Assembly (NCBI GenBank): GCA_963834825.1
Contig: CAWICZ010000015.1
Coordinates: 372,001 to 436,000 of the forward strand
Direction: 5' to 3'
DNA from: JACDAN01 sp963834825
GTDB lineage: Bacteria; Actinomycetota; Thermoleophilia; Gaiellales; Gaiellaceae
Length of the DNA: 64,000 nucleotides
The notes beneath the pieces are model-generated. The model worked only from the letters and a program-made list of their open reading frames with translations, had not been told where the DNA came from and did no database searches. This document shows positions 26,919-35,104 of this stretch, piece by piece (position 1 is the first letter of the stretch; each line of letters begins with the position of its first letter). Position numbers and translations under genes: made by a program.

Positions 26919-27811
26919 GCACGGTCGAGACCGATATCCAGCAGGCCGTGGAGGACGCAGCGGCGCACCTCTACGTCTGGGCGCTGAAGGACATCCCGCA
27001 GGACCTCCGCGACGCGCTCGCCGACGCCGCCGACCGCGAGACCTCGGTCCCGGGCCAGCGCGTCCTCCAAACGATTCTCAAGAACGTCCAGATCGCTGAC
27101 GAGGGGAACACCCTCGTCTGTCAGGACACTGGCATCGCGGTCTACTACTGCAAGGTCGGCGAGCACTTTCCGCTGCACCCGGCCCGGATCTACCAGGCGC
27201 TCTACGACGGAACGATGCGCGCGACGCTCGATCACCCGCTGCGCTCGAACACCGTCCACACGCTGACGCGCGAGAACACCGGTCCGAACGTGGGCTACCG
27301 CGTCCCGATCGTGCACTGGGAGTTCGTCCCCGAGTGGGACGGGCTCGACGTCAAGTGCGTCCCCAAGGGCTCGGGCTCGGAGAACATGAGCTTCCTGAAG
27401 ATGTGCACGCCCGCCGACGGGGTGAAGGGGATCAAGCAGTTCGTGCTCGAGTCGATCGTCGGGGCGGGCGGGAAGCCGTGCCCGCCGGGGATCGCCGGGG
27501 TCGGGATCGGCGGCTCGGCCGACTACGCCATGCATCTCGCCAAGGAGGCGATCGCCCGGCCGGTCGGCACGCAGAACCCCGATCCGCTGGTCGCGAAGCT
27601 CGAGGAGGAGCTCACCGGCCTCCTGAACGAGACCGGGATCGGGCCGATGGGCCTCGGCGGCGACGTGACGGTCCTCCACTGCCACGTCGAGCACGCGGAC
27701 ACCCACATGACGCTCAACCCGGTCGCCGTGAACTACCAGTGCTGGGCGGCACGGCGGGCGACGGCCCACATCGACGCCGACGGAACGACCGACTTCGACC
27801 GGGAGGCGTAG
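26915..27811 (+). CDS. Class I (Fe-S) fumarate hydratase/tartrate dehydratase alpha subunit
   Basis: 298 residues; ATG 26915 overlaps the flavoprotein stop (ATGA). Family landmarks are LVCQDTGIAVYY near 67-78, GSGSENMSFLKMC near 152-164 and GVGIGGSADYAM. The cluster cysteines are likely C69, C164 and C189. It forms a two-subunit iron-sulfur hydro-lyase with the following gene. Malate-fumarate interconversion is the default function; tartrate dehydratase and other hydroxy-acid substrates exist in the family. Confidence 0.92.
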   Translation: MSTVETDIQQAVEDAAAHLYVWALKDIPQDLRDALADAADRETSVPGQRVLQTILKNVQIADEGNTLVCQDTGIAVYYCKVGEHFPLHPARIYQALYDGTMRATLDHPLRSNTVHTLTRENTGPNVGYRVPIVHWEFVPEWDGLDVKCVPKGSGSENMSFLKMCTPADGVKGIKQFVLESIVGAGGKPCPPGIAGVGIGGSADYAMHLAKEAIARPVGTQNPDPLVAKLEEELTGLLNETGIGPMGLGGDVTVLHCHVEHADTHMTLNPVAVNYQCWAARRATAHIDADGTTDFDREA

Positions 27812-27813
27812 AG

Positions 27814-28398
27814 GTGGCCGAGCATCGTCTGACCTTCCCGACGACCGAGGAGGAGATCCGCAAGCTCCGCGCCGGCGACCTCGTCACCGTCGACGGCCAC
27901 ATCATCGGGATCCGTGACCGCTCGCACATCCGGATCTTCGACGAGGGCCAGGACCCGCCGATGGACTTCGGCGGCGCGTTCCTGCTCCACACGGCTCCGG
28001 GCGTCCGGAAGCTCGGCCCGGGGCGCTACGAGAAGGTCTCGATCGGCACGACGACGAGCGCGCGAATGGTGCGGTTCACCGAGGGGCTCGGCGCACAGTA
28101 CGGCGTTCGCGCGATCGCCGGCAAGGGAGGAATGCCGGACGAGGCGATCGAACCGATGCGCAAGCACGGGATGGTCTACTTCGCGATCGTCGGCGGCGCC
28201 GCGGCGCTCGAGACGACCCAGATCGAGGAGATCGAGGAGGTCGCCTGGGAGGAGCTGATGCCGGAGTGCCTCTGGCGCTTCCGGGTGAAGGACTTCGGGC
28301 CGCTCTGGGTCGGGATCGACTCACACGGCAACTCGCTCTTCCACGACGTGCAAGAGGCGGCGCAGAAGCGGCTGGAGGACATCTTTGCTCGACTTTGA
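27814..28398 (+). CDS. Class I fumarate hydratase/tartrate dehydratase beta subunit
   Basis: 194 residues from GTG 27814, two bases after the alpha stop. The beta fold is shown by LRAGDLVTVDGHIIGIRDRSH near 20-40, the GPTT-like SIGTTTSARM near 84, the IAGKGGM motif and the final GIDSHGNSLF. It completes the substrate site of the alpha subunit. The 3' end overlaps the phosphosulfolactate synthase gene by 14 bases, so fumarase and ComA-type genes are in one operon. Confidence 0.92.
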   Translation: MAEHRLTFPTTEEEIRKLRAGDLVTVDGHIIGIRDRSHIRIFDEGQDPPMDFGGAFLLHTAPGVRKLGPGRYEKVSIGTTTSARMVRFTEGLGAQYGVRAIAGKGGMPDEAIEPMRKHGMVYFAIVGGAAALETTQIEEIEEVAWEELMPECLWRFRVKDFGPLWVGIDSHGNSLFHDVQEAAQKRLEDIFARL

Positions 28399-29131
28399 GC
28401 CCCGGTCCCGCGGGCTGACGCACGTCCTCGACAAGGGCCTCGGGCCGCGAGCGTGGGAGGACGTCCTTGAGACGAGCGGCCTGTACATCGACGTCGTCAA
28501 GCTCGGCTGGGGCACGGCGTACGTGACGCCCAATCTGGCCCGCAAGCTGGAGGTCCTGCGGGACAAGCGCGTCGTCATCGGCGGGACGTTCTTCGAGGCC
28601 GTGTGGGCTCGAGGGAAGGTCGACGAGTACAAGCGCTGGCTCGGCGAGCTCGGTCTCACCCATGTCGAGATCTCGGACGGGGCCGTCGAGATGCCGCGCG
28701 AGGAGAAGCTGGAGCTGATCGCCGATCTCGCCGGCGACTTCACCGTGCTCTCGGAGGTCGGCTCGAAGGACTCGGCCGTCGAGTTCTCCTCGGACGAGTG
28801 GACGACTTGGCTGCGCGAGGAGCTCGACGCCGGCGCCTGGAAGGTGATCACCGAGGCTCGCGAGACCGGGAGCTCGGGGATCTTCACCAAGGGCGGCGAG
28901 ATGCGGACGGAGCTGATCGCGGACATCGGCGGCGCGGTCGAGCTCGACGACGTGATCTTCGAGGCGCCGACCAAGGCGGCACAGGTCTGGTTCGTGAAGC
29001 AGTTCGGGCCCGAGGTCAACCTCGGGAACATCCCAATCGACGAGGTGATCCCGCTCGAGACGCTCCGGCGCGGGCTCCGCGCCGACACGCTGAAGGAGGT
29101 GCTGCTTGGCGACCGCGCCACCACTCCCTGA
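28385..29131 (+). CDS. comA: Phosphosulfolactate synthase (ComA family)
   Basis: 248 residues from TTG 28385. Conserved blocks of the ComA family are all present: GLTHVLDKG at 9-17, VVKLGWGTAYV, GGTFFEAV, HVEISDGAVEMP, EARETGSSGIF, VIFEAPTKAAQVWF and NLGNIPIDEV followed by LETLRRGLRADTL. The enzyme joins sulfite to phosphoenolpyruvate to give phosphosulfolactate, the first step to coenzyme M in methanogens and to sulfolactate in Bacillus. Here it sits between fumarase and the APS reductase that makes sulfite, with overlaps on both sides. No ComB phosphatase or ComC dehydrogenase is in the window. Some homologues in other lineages have no proven synthase activity. Confidence 0.88.
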   Translation: MLDFEPRSRGLTHVLDKGLGPRAWEDVLETSGLYIDVVKLGWGTAYVTPNLARKLEVLRDKRVVIGGTFFEAVWARGKVDEYKRWLGELGLTHVEISDGAVEMPREEKLELIADLAGDFTVLSEVGSKDSAVEFSSDEWTTWLREELDAGAWKVITEARETGSSGIFTKGGEMRTELIADIGGAVELDDVIFEAPTKAAQVWFVKQFGPEVNLGNIPIDEVIPLETLRRGLRADTLKEVLLGDRATTP

Positions 29132-29816
29132 GCTCGACTTCGAGGCGATGAAGGCCGAGGAGCTGCTCGAGTGGGCCTTCGAGGAGTTCGGCGATCAGCT
29201 CTGCCTCACGTGCTCGTGGCAGAAGCAGTCGTCCGTGCTCGTGCACATGGTGGCGCGGCTCGCGCTCGACATCCCGATCATCGAGCTCGACACCCACCTC
29301 TTCTTCCGCGAGACGTACGACACGCGGGACCGGCTGGTCGAGCGCTACGGGTTGAAGCTGCTCCCGCCCCCGCCGGTGATCACCGTCGCCGAGCAGCACA
29401 AGCGGGAGGGGCCGAACCTCTGGGAGCGCGATCCCGACCGGTGCTGCCACATCCGCAAGGTCGAGCCGCTGCTCGAGGCCCTGAAGCCCTACGGCGCCTG
29501 GATCTCGGGGATCCGCCGCGACCAGTCGCCGTCGCGCGCATCGACGCCGAAGGTGCAGTGGTCCGAGCGCTACGGCGTCTGGAAGATCCACCCGCTCGCC
29601 GACTGGGACGAGCGGCTCGTCTGGGGCTACATCCAGGTCAACGAGATCCCGTTCAACCCGCTCCACGATGCCGGCTATCGGTCGATCGGCTGCATGCCAT
29701 GCACGAGGCCGACGACGCCGGGCGAGGAGGAGCGTGCGGGACGCTGGGCCGGCTCGGACAAGCTCGAGTGCGGCATCCACGTGGACACACCCATCGATGC
29801 GAAGGAGACGACTTGA
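29106..29816 (+). CDS. cysH: Adenylyl-sulfate (APS) reductase, Fe-S type
   Basis: 236 residues from TTG 29106, overlapping comA by 26 bases. PP-loop-type reductase fold (TCSWQKQSSVLVHM, ELDTHLFF). It has the [4Fe-4S] cysteines C113-C114 and C196-x2-C199 that mark the APS-reducing type, plus the catalytic C222 in ECGIH. PAPS-specific CysH proteins lack the four cluster cysteines. It makes sulfite and AMP from APS with thioredoxin. The AAGGAG for the next gene lies inside its 3' end. Confidence 0.94.
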   Translation: MATAPPLPELDFEAMKAEELLEWAFEEFGDQLCLTCSWQKQSSVLVHMVARLALDIPIIELDTHLFFRETYDTRDRLVERYGLKLLPPPPVITVAEQHKREGPNLWERDPDRCCHIRKVEPLLEALKPYGAWISGIRRDQSPSRASTPKVQWSERYGVWKIHPLADWDERLVWGYIQVNEIPFNPLHDAGYRSIGCMPCTRPTTPGEEERAGRWAGSDKLECGIHVDTPIDAKETT

Positions 29817-30364
29817 GTAACGGCTTCACGCTCTGGTTTACCGGCCTTTCAGGCGCGGGGAAGACGACGATCGCCGAGATCGTCGGCCCCGAGCTCGAGG
29901 CCCGTGGCCACCTCGTCGAGTACCTGGACGGCGACGTCGTCCGCACCCACCTTTCGAAGGGCCTCGGCTTCTCCAAGGAGGACCGGGATACGAACATCGA
30001 GCGGATCGGCTGGGTCGCCTCGCGCCTGACCCGGCACGGCGCCGCGGTGCTCGTCTCCGCGATCTCGCCCTACGAGGAGACGCGCCGGCATGCGCGTGAG
30101 CTGGTCGAGGAGCATGGCTCGTTCGTCGAAGTCTTCGTCGCGACCTCGGTCGAGGAGTGCGCCCGTCGCGACGTCAAGGGCCTGTACGAAAAGGCGTTCC
30201 GCGGCGAGATCAAGGAGTTCACCGGCGTCTCGGATCCCTACGAAGAGCCGAGCAGCCCGGAGCTCCGAATCGACACGGAGGAGCACCCGCCGGATGAGTC
30301 GGCCCAGATCGTCCTCGGCAAGCTCGAGCAGCTCGGCCTCACGCGGGACGAGGTGGCCGCATGA
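29813..30364 (+). CDS. cysC: Adenylyl-sulfate kinase
   Basis: 183 residues from TTG 29813, preceded by GAAGGAG and overlapping the cysH stop by four bases. P-loop GLSGAGKT at 11-18, DGDVVRTHLSKGLGFSKEDR and the family IERIGWVASRL segment are typical of APS kinase. It phosphorylates APS to PAPS. The neighbour CysH appears to use APS directly, so PAPS here is more likely for sulfation or for balancing APS. Coupled to the sulfurylase by a four-base overlap. Confidence 0.94.
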   Translation: MSNGFTLWFTGLSGAGKTTIAEIVGPELEARGHLVEYLDGDVVRTHLSKGLGFSKEDRDTNIERIGWVASRLTRHGAAVLVSAISPYEETRRHARELVEEHGSFVEVFVATSVEECARRDVKGLYEKAFRGEIKEFTGVSDPYEEPSSPELRIDTEEHPPDESAQIVLGKLEQLGLTRDEVAA

Positions 30365-31521
30365 GCCAGGTCCTGGTGTCTGACACCAAGACAGGTCTGA
30401 TCGCTCCCCACGGTGGAGAACTGATTGACCGAAGCGGGGAGCGGCCTGAGGATCTGAGCCGACTCGAGGTCGTGAACCTGACCTCACGGGAGTTGTCCGA
30501 CCTGGACATGCTCGCCTCGGGCGCGCTCTCGCCGCTCGAGGGGTTCATGAACCGTGACGACTACGTGCGCGTTCTCGACGAGATGCGCCTTGCCGGCGGG
30601 CTCCCCTGGGCGCTGCCCGTCTGCCTCGCCGTTGACGAGGCGCCCCGAGGAGACCGGGTCGCGCTCGCTGACGAGTCCGGACGCCCGCTCGCGGTACTAG
30701 AGGTCGAGGAGACCTTCCCATACGACAAGGAACTCGAGGCCGCGCAGTGCTTCCGCACTACCGACGACGCCCACCCGGGTGTGGCACGGCTCTTCGCGCA
30801 GAAGCCGCTCTACCTCGCCGGCCGCGTCACCGTCTTCGATCGCGCTCAGCCGCCCTTTCCGGAGCTCGCGCGCGACCCATCCGACACCCGCGCCGAGTTC
30901 GCCCGCCGCGGCTGGCGCCGCGTCGTCGGCTTCCAGACCCGCAACCCGATCCACCGCGCGCACGAGTATCTGACCAAGACCGCGCTCGAGACGGTCGACG
31001 GCCTGCTCATCCACCCGCTCGTCGGCGATACGAAGTCAGACGATGTGCCGGCCGCGACCCGCGTCGAGTGCTACCGGGTCCTCGTCGACCACTACTACCC
31101 CGGGGACCGCGTGGTCGTTTCGGCCTTCCCCGCCGCGATGCGGTACGCAGGCCCCCGGGAAGCGATTTGGCACGCGATCTGCCGCAAGAACTACGGCTGT
31201 TCGCACTTCATCGTCGGCCGAGACCATGCCGGCGTCGGCGACTACTACGGCTCCTACGACGCGCAGCACATCTTCGAGGAGCTCGAGCCGCACGAGCTCG
31301 ATATCGAGCCGATGTTCTTCGAGCACGCGGTCTACTGCAAGGTCTGCGAGGCGATGGTCTCGCCGAAGACCTGCCCGCACGGAGGCGACGACCACGTCTT
31401 CCTCTCGGGGACGAAGGTCAGGGAGATGCTGACCCGCGGAGAGCTGCCGCCGGCCGAGTTCTCGCGGCCGGAGGTCGCCCAGGTGCTGATTCAGGCCTAC
31501 GGCGCGGAGGTTAGCGCTTGA
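30361..31521 (+). CDS. sat: ATP sulfurylase (sulfate adenylyltransferase, single-subunit type)
   Basis: 386 residues from ATG 30361. Active-site motifs are Q192-TRNPIHRAHEY, GRDHAGVG near 289 and SGTKVREML near 350. This is the homo-oligomeric Sat/Met3 type, not CysDN. It activates sulfate with ATP to give APS. A cysteine group (YCKVCEAMVSPKTCPHG, near 324-340) could bind zinc, as in thermophile and actinobacterial Sat. It ends the reduction part of the run; a promoter for the transporter begins at its stop codon. Confidence 0.94.
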   Translation: MSQVLVSDTKTGLIAPHGGELIDRSGERPEDLSRLEVVNLTSRELSDLDMLASGALSPLEGFMNRDDYVRVLDEMRLAGGLPWALPVCLAVDEAPRGDRVALADESGRPLAVLEVEETFPYDKELEAAQCFRTTDDAHPGVARLFAQKPLYLAGRVTVFDRAQPPFPELARDPSDTRAEFARRGWRRVVGFQTRNPIHRAHEYLTKTALETVDGLLIHPLVGDTKSDDVPAATRVECYRVLVDHYYPGDRVVVSAFPAAMRYAGPREAIWHAICRKNYGCSHFIVGRDHAGVGDYYGSYDAQHIFEELEPHELDIEPMFFEHAVYCKVCEAMVSPKTCPHGGDDHVFLSGTKVREMLTRGELPPAEFSRPEVAQVLIQAYGAEVSA

Positions 31522-31569
31522 CACTGCAGGGGCCTCATGGATAGAAACCGCTAATCCGTGAGATTAGCG
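31518..31569 (+). promoter_or_regulatory. Promoter and operator-like palindrome of the sulfate ABC transporter operon
   Basis: TTGACA (31518-31523) overlaps the sat stop; TAGAAA (31542-31547) follows at 18 bases. Directly after it is a perfect inverted repeat CGCTAATC (31549-31556), five bases, GATTAGCG (31562-31569), which would lie over the transcription start. A repressor site is the simplest reading. AAGGAGG at 31580-31586 then serves GTG 31591. Confidence 0.55.
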
Positions 31570-31590
31570 TTCCCAATCCAAGGAGGCCCA

Positions 31591-32575
31591 GTGCGTGTTC
31601 TCGTTTTGGCATGTGCGCTCATGCTCGTCGCGGGTTGCGGCGGAGTCTCGGAGAGTGGCGGCGACAGTGCCAAACTGACGCTCGTCGCCTACTCGACCCC
31701 GCGCGAGGTCTACGCGCAGCTGACGAAGGACTTCGCGAAGACCGACGCCGGCAAGGGCGTGACGCTTCGACCAGTCATACGGGAGCTCGGGAGAGCAGAG
31801 CAGGGCGGTCGAGGCGGGTCTCCCCGCGGACGTCGTCGCCTTCTCGCTCGCTCCGGACATCGCCAGGCTCGTCGAGGCCGGGATGGTGGAGGAGAGCTGG
31901 GCCGACGACCAGTACGACGGCATGGTCACGAACTCCGTCGTCGTCTTCGCGGTCCGCAAAGGCAACCCGAAGGGGATCAAGACGTGGGACGACCTCGTCA
32001 AGGACGGGGTCGAGGTGATCGAGCCGAACCCGTTCACCTCCGGCGGCGCGCGCTGGAACGTCATGGCGGCGTACGGCGCCCAGCGGAAGCTCGGCAAGAC
32101 GCACGAGCAGGCCGTCGCCTACCTCGGCGAGCTCTTCAAGCACGTGTCGGTTCAGGACAAGAGCGCGCGCGAGTCGCTGCAGACCTTCACGGGCGGCAAG
32201 GGCGACGTGCTGCTCGCCTACGAGAACGAGGCGATCCTGGCCAAGGAGAAGGGCGAGGAGCTGGACTACGTCGTCCCCGAGCAGACGATCCTGATCCAGA
32301 ACCCGGTGGCAGTGATCTCGGAGAGCGGCAACCTCGAGCAGGCGCGGGAATTCCTGGCCTACATCCGCTCGAACCCGGCGCAGGCGGCCTTTGGCAAGGC
32401 GGGCTATCGCCCGGTCGTTGCGTCGGTCGCCGGCAAGTTCGAGTATCCGCAGCCGGCGCAGCTGTTCACGATCGACGACTTCGGCGGCTGGGACGAGGTC
32501 CAGCAGCAGTTCTTCGACCGCGAGGACGGGATCATGGCCGCGATCCAGCGCGACGTCGGAGCCGCCCTTGAGTAG
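31591..32575 (+). CDS. Sulfate-binding lipoprotein of the ABC transporter (frameshift near 31766)
   Basis: GTG 31591 with AAGGAGG at ideal spacing. A lipoprotein signal (VLVLACALMLVAGCGG) gives Cys near residue 16. The first frame covers the N-terminus to about 31766 (VAYSTPREVYAQLTKDFAKTD); a +1 shift at GTGACGC restores the family sequence FDQSYGSSGEQSRAVEAG and continues to stop 32575. The restored protein is about 327 residues, the usual length for a sulfate/thiosulfate-binding protein. The C-terminal half is perfectly family-like, which suggests the break is a single-base error. It delivers sulfate to the two permeases that follow. Confidence 0.85.
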
Positions 32576-33380
32576 CGTCGCCGTACCGGCTCCCGCGCGA
32601 CGGCGCGGGGTACCGCTCAGCCTCGGGGTGACGACCGGCTACCTCAGCGTCATCGTGCTCATCCCGCTCGCCGCCGTCGTCCTGCGGTCGACGGAGGGCG
32701 GCGCCGGCGCATTCTGGGATGCGGTCACGGAGCCGCAGGCGGTCGCGGCTCTGCGGCTGACGTTCCTGGTCTCGCTCGGCGTCGTCGCGATCAATGCGGT
32801 CGCCGGGACGGTGATCGCCTGGGTGCTCGTCCGGGATTCGTTCCGGGGCAAGAGCGTCGTCAACGCGATCATCGACCTGCCCTTCGCGCTCCCGACGATC
32901 GTCGCCGGCTTGACGCTGCTCGCGCTCTACGGCCCGCGGAGTCCGATCGGAGTCAACGTCGCCTACACGGTCACGGCGCTCGTTCTCGCGCTGCTCTTCG
33001 TCACCCTGCCCTTTGTCGTCCGCACGGTCCAGCCCGTGCTGCTCGAGCTCGACCGAGAGATGGAGGAGGCTGCGCAATCGCTGGGCGCGACGTCGTTCCA
33101 GACGTTCCGGCGGGTCGTCTTCCCGAACCTGTTCCCGGCCATTCTCTCCGGCACCGCGCTCGGGTTTGCGCGCGCGCTCGGTGAGTTCGGCGCGGTCGTG
33201 CTCATCTCCGGCAACCAGCCGTTCAAGACCGAGGTCGCGTCCGTCTACATCTTCGGGCAGATCGAGAGCGACAACGTCACCGGCGCAGCCGCGGTGTCGG
33301 TCGTGCTACTCGTCGTCTCGCTGGCCGTCCTGCTCGCCATCGGCGGAGTCCGCCGCTGGGCTACGAGGCACGACGGCTGA
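32568..33380 (+). CDS. cysT: Sulfate ABC transporter permease CysT
   Basis: 270 residues from TTG 32568, overlapping the binding-protein stop by eight bases. Six membrane helices with the EAA loop EEAAQSLGATSFQTFRRVVF near 165-184, which docks the ATPase. The sequence around GFARALGEFGAVVLISGN is typical of CysT/CysU. It pairs with CysW. The 3' end overlaps the cysW ATG by one base. Confidence 0.93.
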   Translation: MSSVAVPAPARRRGVPLSLGVTTGYLSVIVLIPLAAVVLRSTEGGAGAFWDAVTEPQAVAALRLTFLVSLGVVAINAVAGTVIAWVLVRDSFRGKSVVNAIIDLPFALPTIVAGLTLLALYGPRSPIGVNVAYTVTALVLALLFVTLPFVVRTVQPVLLELDREMEEAAQSLGATSFQTFRRVVFPNLFPAILSGTALGFARALGEFGAVVLISGNQPFKTEVASVYIFGQIESDNVTGAAAVSVVLLVVSLAVLLAIGGVRRWATRHDG

Positions 33381-34165
33381 TGGCGCGCTACCTGCTCCGC
33401 TTCACCGCGCTCGGCTATCTCGCCGCGCTGCTGATGGTGCCGGTCGGCCTCGTCGGCTACCGGGCCTTCTCGGATGGGATCGACGCGTTCTGGGCGGCGA
33501 TCACGACGCCGGAGGCTCTGCATGCGCTCTACCTGACGATCCTGATCGCGCTGATCGCGGTTCCGGCGAACACGGTCTTCGGGATCATGTGCGCGCTCGC
33601 GATCGTGCGGCGGCGCTTCCGCGGTCACGGCCTCGTCAACAGCGTCGTCGACCTGCCACTCGCGCTGTCGCCAGTGGTCGTCGGGCTTGCGCTCGTGCTC
33701 GTCTACGGCCGCAACGGGTGGTGGGGCGGCTGGCTGGACGAGCAGGGGATCCAGGTGATCTTCGCGCTGCCCGGCATGGTGCTCGCGACGATCTTCATCT
33801 CGCTCCCGTTCGTCGTCCGCGAAGTCGTTCCGGTCCTCCGTGAGATCGGCGACGAGCAGGAGGAAGCCGCATCCACGCTCGGAGCAAGCCCGTGGCAGAC
33901 CTTCTGGCGCGTCACTCTGCCGGCGATCCGCTGGGGCGTCGCCTACGGCGTCGTGCTGACCACCGCGCGCGCTCTCGGCGAGTTCGGCGCGGTCAGCGTC
34001 GTGTCCGGACGGATAGCCGGCCGGACCGAGACGATGACGCTGCACGTCGAGGAGCGCTTTCAGTCCTTCGACCTCACCGGCGCCTATGCGAGCTCCGTCG
34101 TGCTCGCGCTGCTCGCAGTCGGGACCCTGTTGGCGATGACACTGCTGCGGAGGGAGGACCACTAG
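33380..34165 (+). CDS. cysW: Sulfate ABC transporter permease CysW
   Basis: 261 residues from ATG 33380, inside the cysT stop (TGATG). Six membrane helices and the EAA loop EEAASTLGASPWQTFWRVTL near 163-182, then ARALGEFGAVSVVSGRIAGRTET, which is diagnostic of the CysW branch. It forms the second half of the sulfate channel. The stop is directly followed by the GTG of cysA. Confidence 0.93.
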   Translation: MARYLLRFTALGYLAALLMVPVGLVGYRAFSDGIDAFWAAITTPEALHALYLTILIALIAVPANTVFGIMCALAIVRRRFRGHGLVNSVVDLPLALSPVVVGLALVLVYGRNGWWGGWLDEQGIQVIFALPGMVLATIFISLPFVVREVVPVLREIGDEQEEAASTLGASPWQTFWRVTLPAIRWGVAYGVVLTTARALGEFGAVSVVSGRIAGRTETMTLHVEERFQSFDLTGAYASSVVLALLAVGTLLAMTLLRREDH

Positions 34166-35104
34166 GTGGCAATCGAGGTCCGCAATGTCACGAAGCGCTT
34201 CGGTGACTTCACGGCGCTGGACGGGGTCTCGGTGGACGTCGAGAGCGGTTCGCTGACCGCATTGCTCGGGCCGAGCGGCAGCGGCAAGTCGACGCTGCTC
34301 CGTGTCATCGCCGGGCTCGAGCAGCCGGATGCCGGCGAGGTCTGGATCTCCGGGGCCGAGGCGACGGGCGTCACGCCGCAGAAGCGGGGCGTCGGCTTCG
34401 TCTTCCAGCACTACGCCGCGTTCAAGCACATGACTGTCTGGGACAACGTTGCGTTCGGGCTCGCGATCCGGAAGCGGCCGCGCTCGGAGATCCGCGGCCG
34501 GGTCGGCGAGCTCCTCGACCTCGTTCAGCTGAACGGGCTCGCGAAGCGCTATCCGTCCCAGCTCTCCGGCGGGCAGCGCCAGCGGATGGCGCTCGCCCGG
34601 GCGCTCGCCGTCGAGCCGAAGGTGCTTCTGCTCGACGAGCCGTTCGGCGCACTCGACGCGCGCGTCCGCAAGGAGCTGCGCGCGTGGCTCCGCCGTCTCC
34701 ACGACGAGGTCCACGTGACGACGATCTTCGTCACGCACGATCAGGAGGAGGCGATGGAGCTCTCCGACCAGATCGTGCTGATGAACCAGGGTCGCATCGA
34801 GCAGATCGGCGGCGCGCGGGATCTCTACGACCGGCCCGCGAACGAGTTCGTGATGACCTTCATCGGACCGGTCAGCGAGTTCGGCGAAGAGCTCGTCCGG
34901 CCGCACGACTTCGAGGTTCGCCGCGAGCCGAACGGGTCGGCCGCACGCGCCACGGTCGAGCGTGTCGTCCACCTGGGGTTCGAGGTGCGCGCCGATCTCG
35001 CGCTGGACGACGGTCGCGAAGTGTGGGTGCAGATGACGCGCGACGAGGCCGAAACGCTCTCGCTCGAGCAGGGAGCTCAGGTGTTCGTCGGCCCTAAGTC
35101 GTAA
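34166..35104 (+). CDS. cysA: Sulfate ABC transporter ATPase CysA
   Basis: 312 residues from GTG 34166, with no gap after cysW. Walker A GPSGSGKST at 34-42, signature LSGGQRQRM near 134, Walker B VLLLDEPFGALD near 153-164 and the switch histidine in FVTHDQEEAM. The C-terminal 80 residues form a regulatory TOBE-like domain. It powers sulfate import. Its last 11 bases overlap the convergent secreted-protein gene. Confidence 0.94.
   Translation: MAIEVRNVTKRFGDFTALDGVSVDVESGSLTALLGPSGSGKSTLLRVIAGLEQPDAGEVWISGAEATGVTPQKRGVGFVFQHYAAFKHMTVWDNVAFGLAIRKRPRSEIRGRVGELLDLVQLNGLAKRYPSQLSGGQRQRMALARALAVEPKVLLLDEPFGALDARVRKELRAWLRRLHDEVHVTTIFVTHDQEEAMELSDQIVLMNQGRIEQIGGARDLYDRPANEFVMTFIGPVSEFGEELVRPHDFEVRREPNGSAARATVERVVHLGFEVRADLALDDGREVWVQMTRDEAETLSLEQGAQVFVGPKS

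Noticed and set aside
31558..32571. A single 337-codon frame for the sulfate-binding protein
   Set aside because: After about 31766 it turns into a Gly/Arg-rich run without family motifs; the family sequence continues in the next frame.
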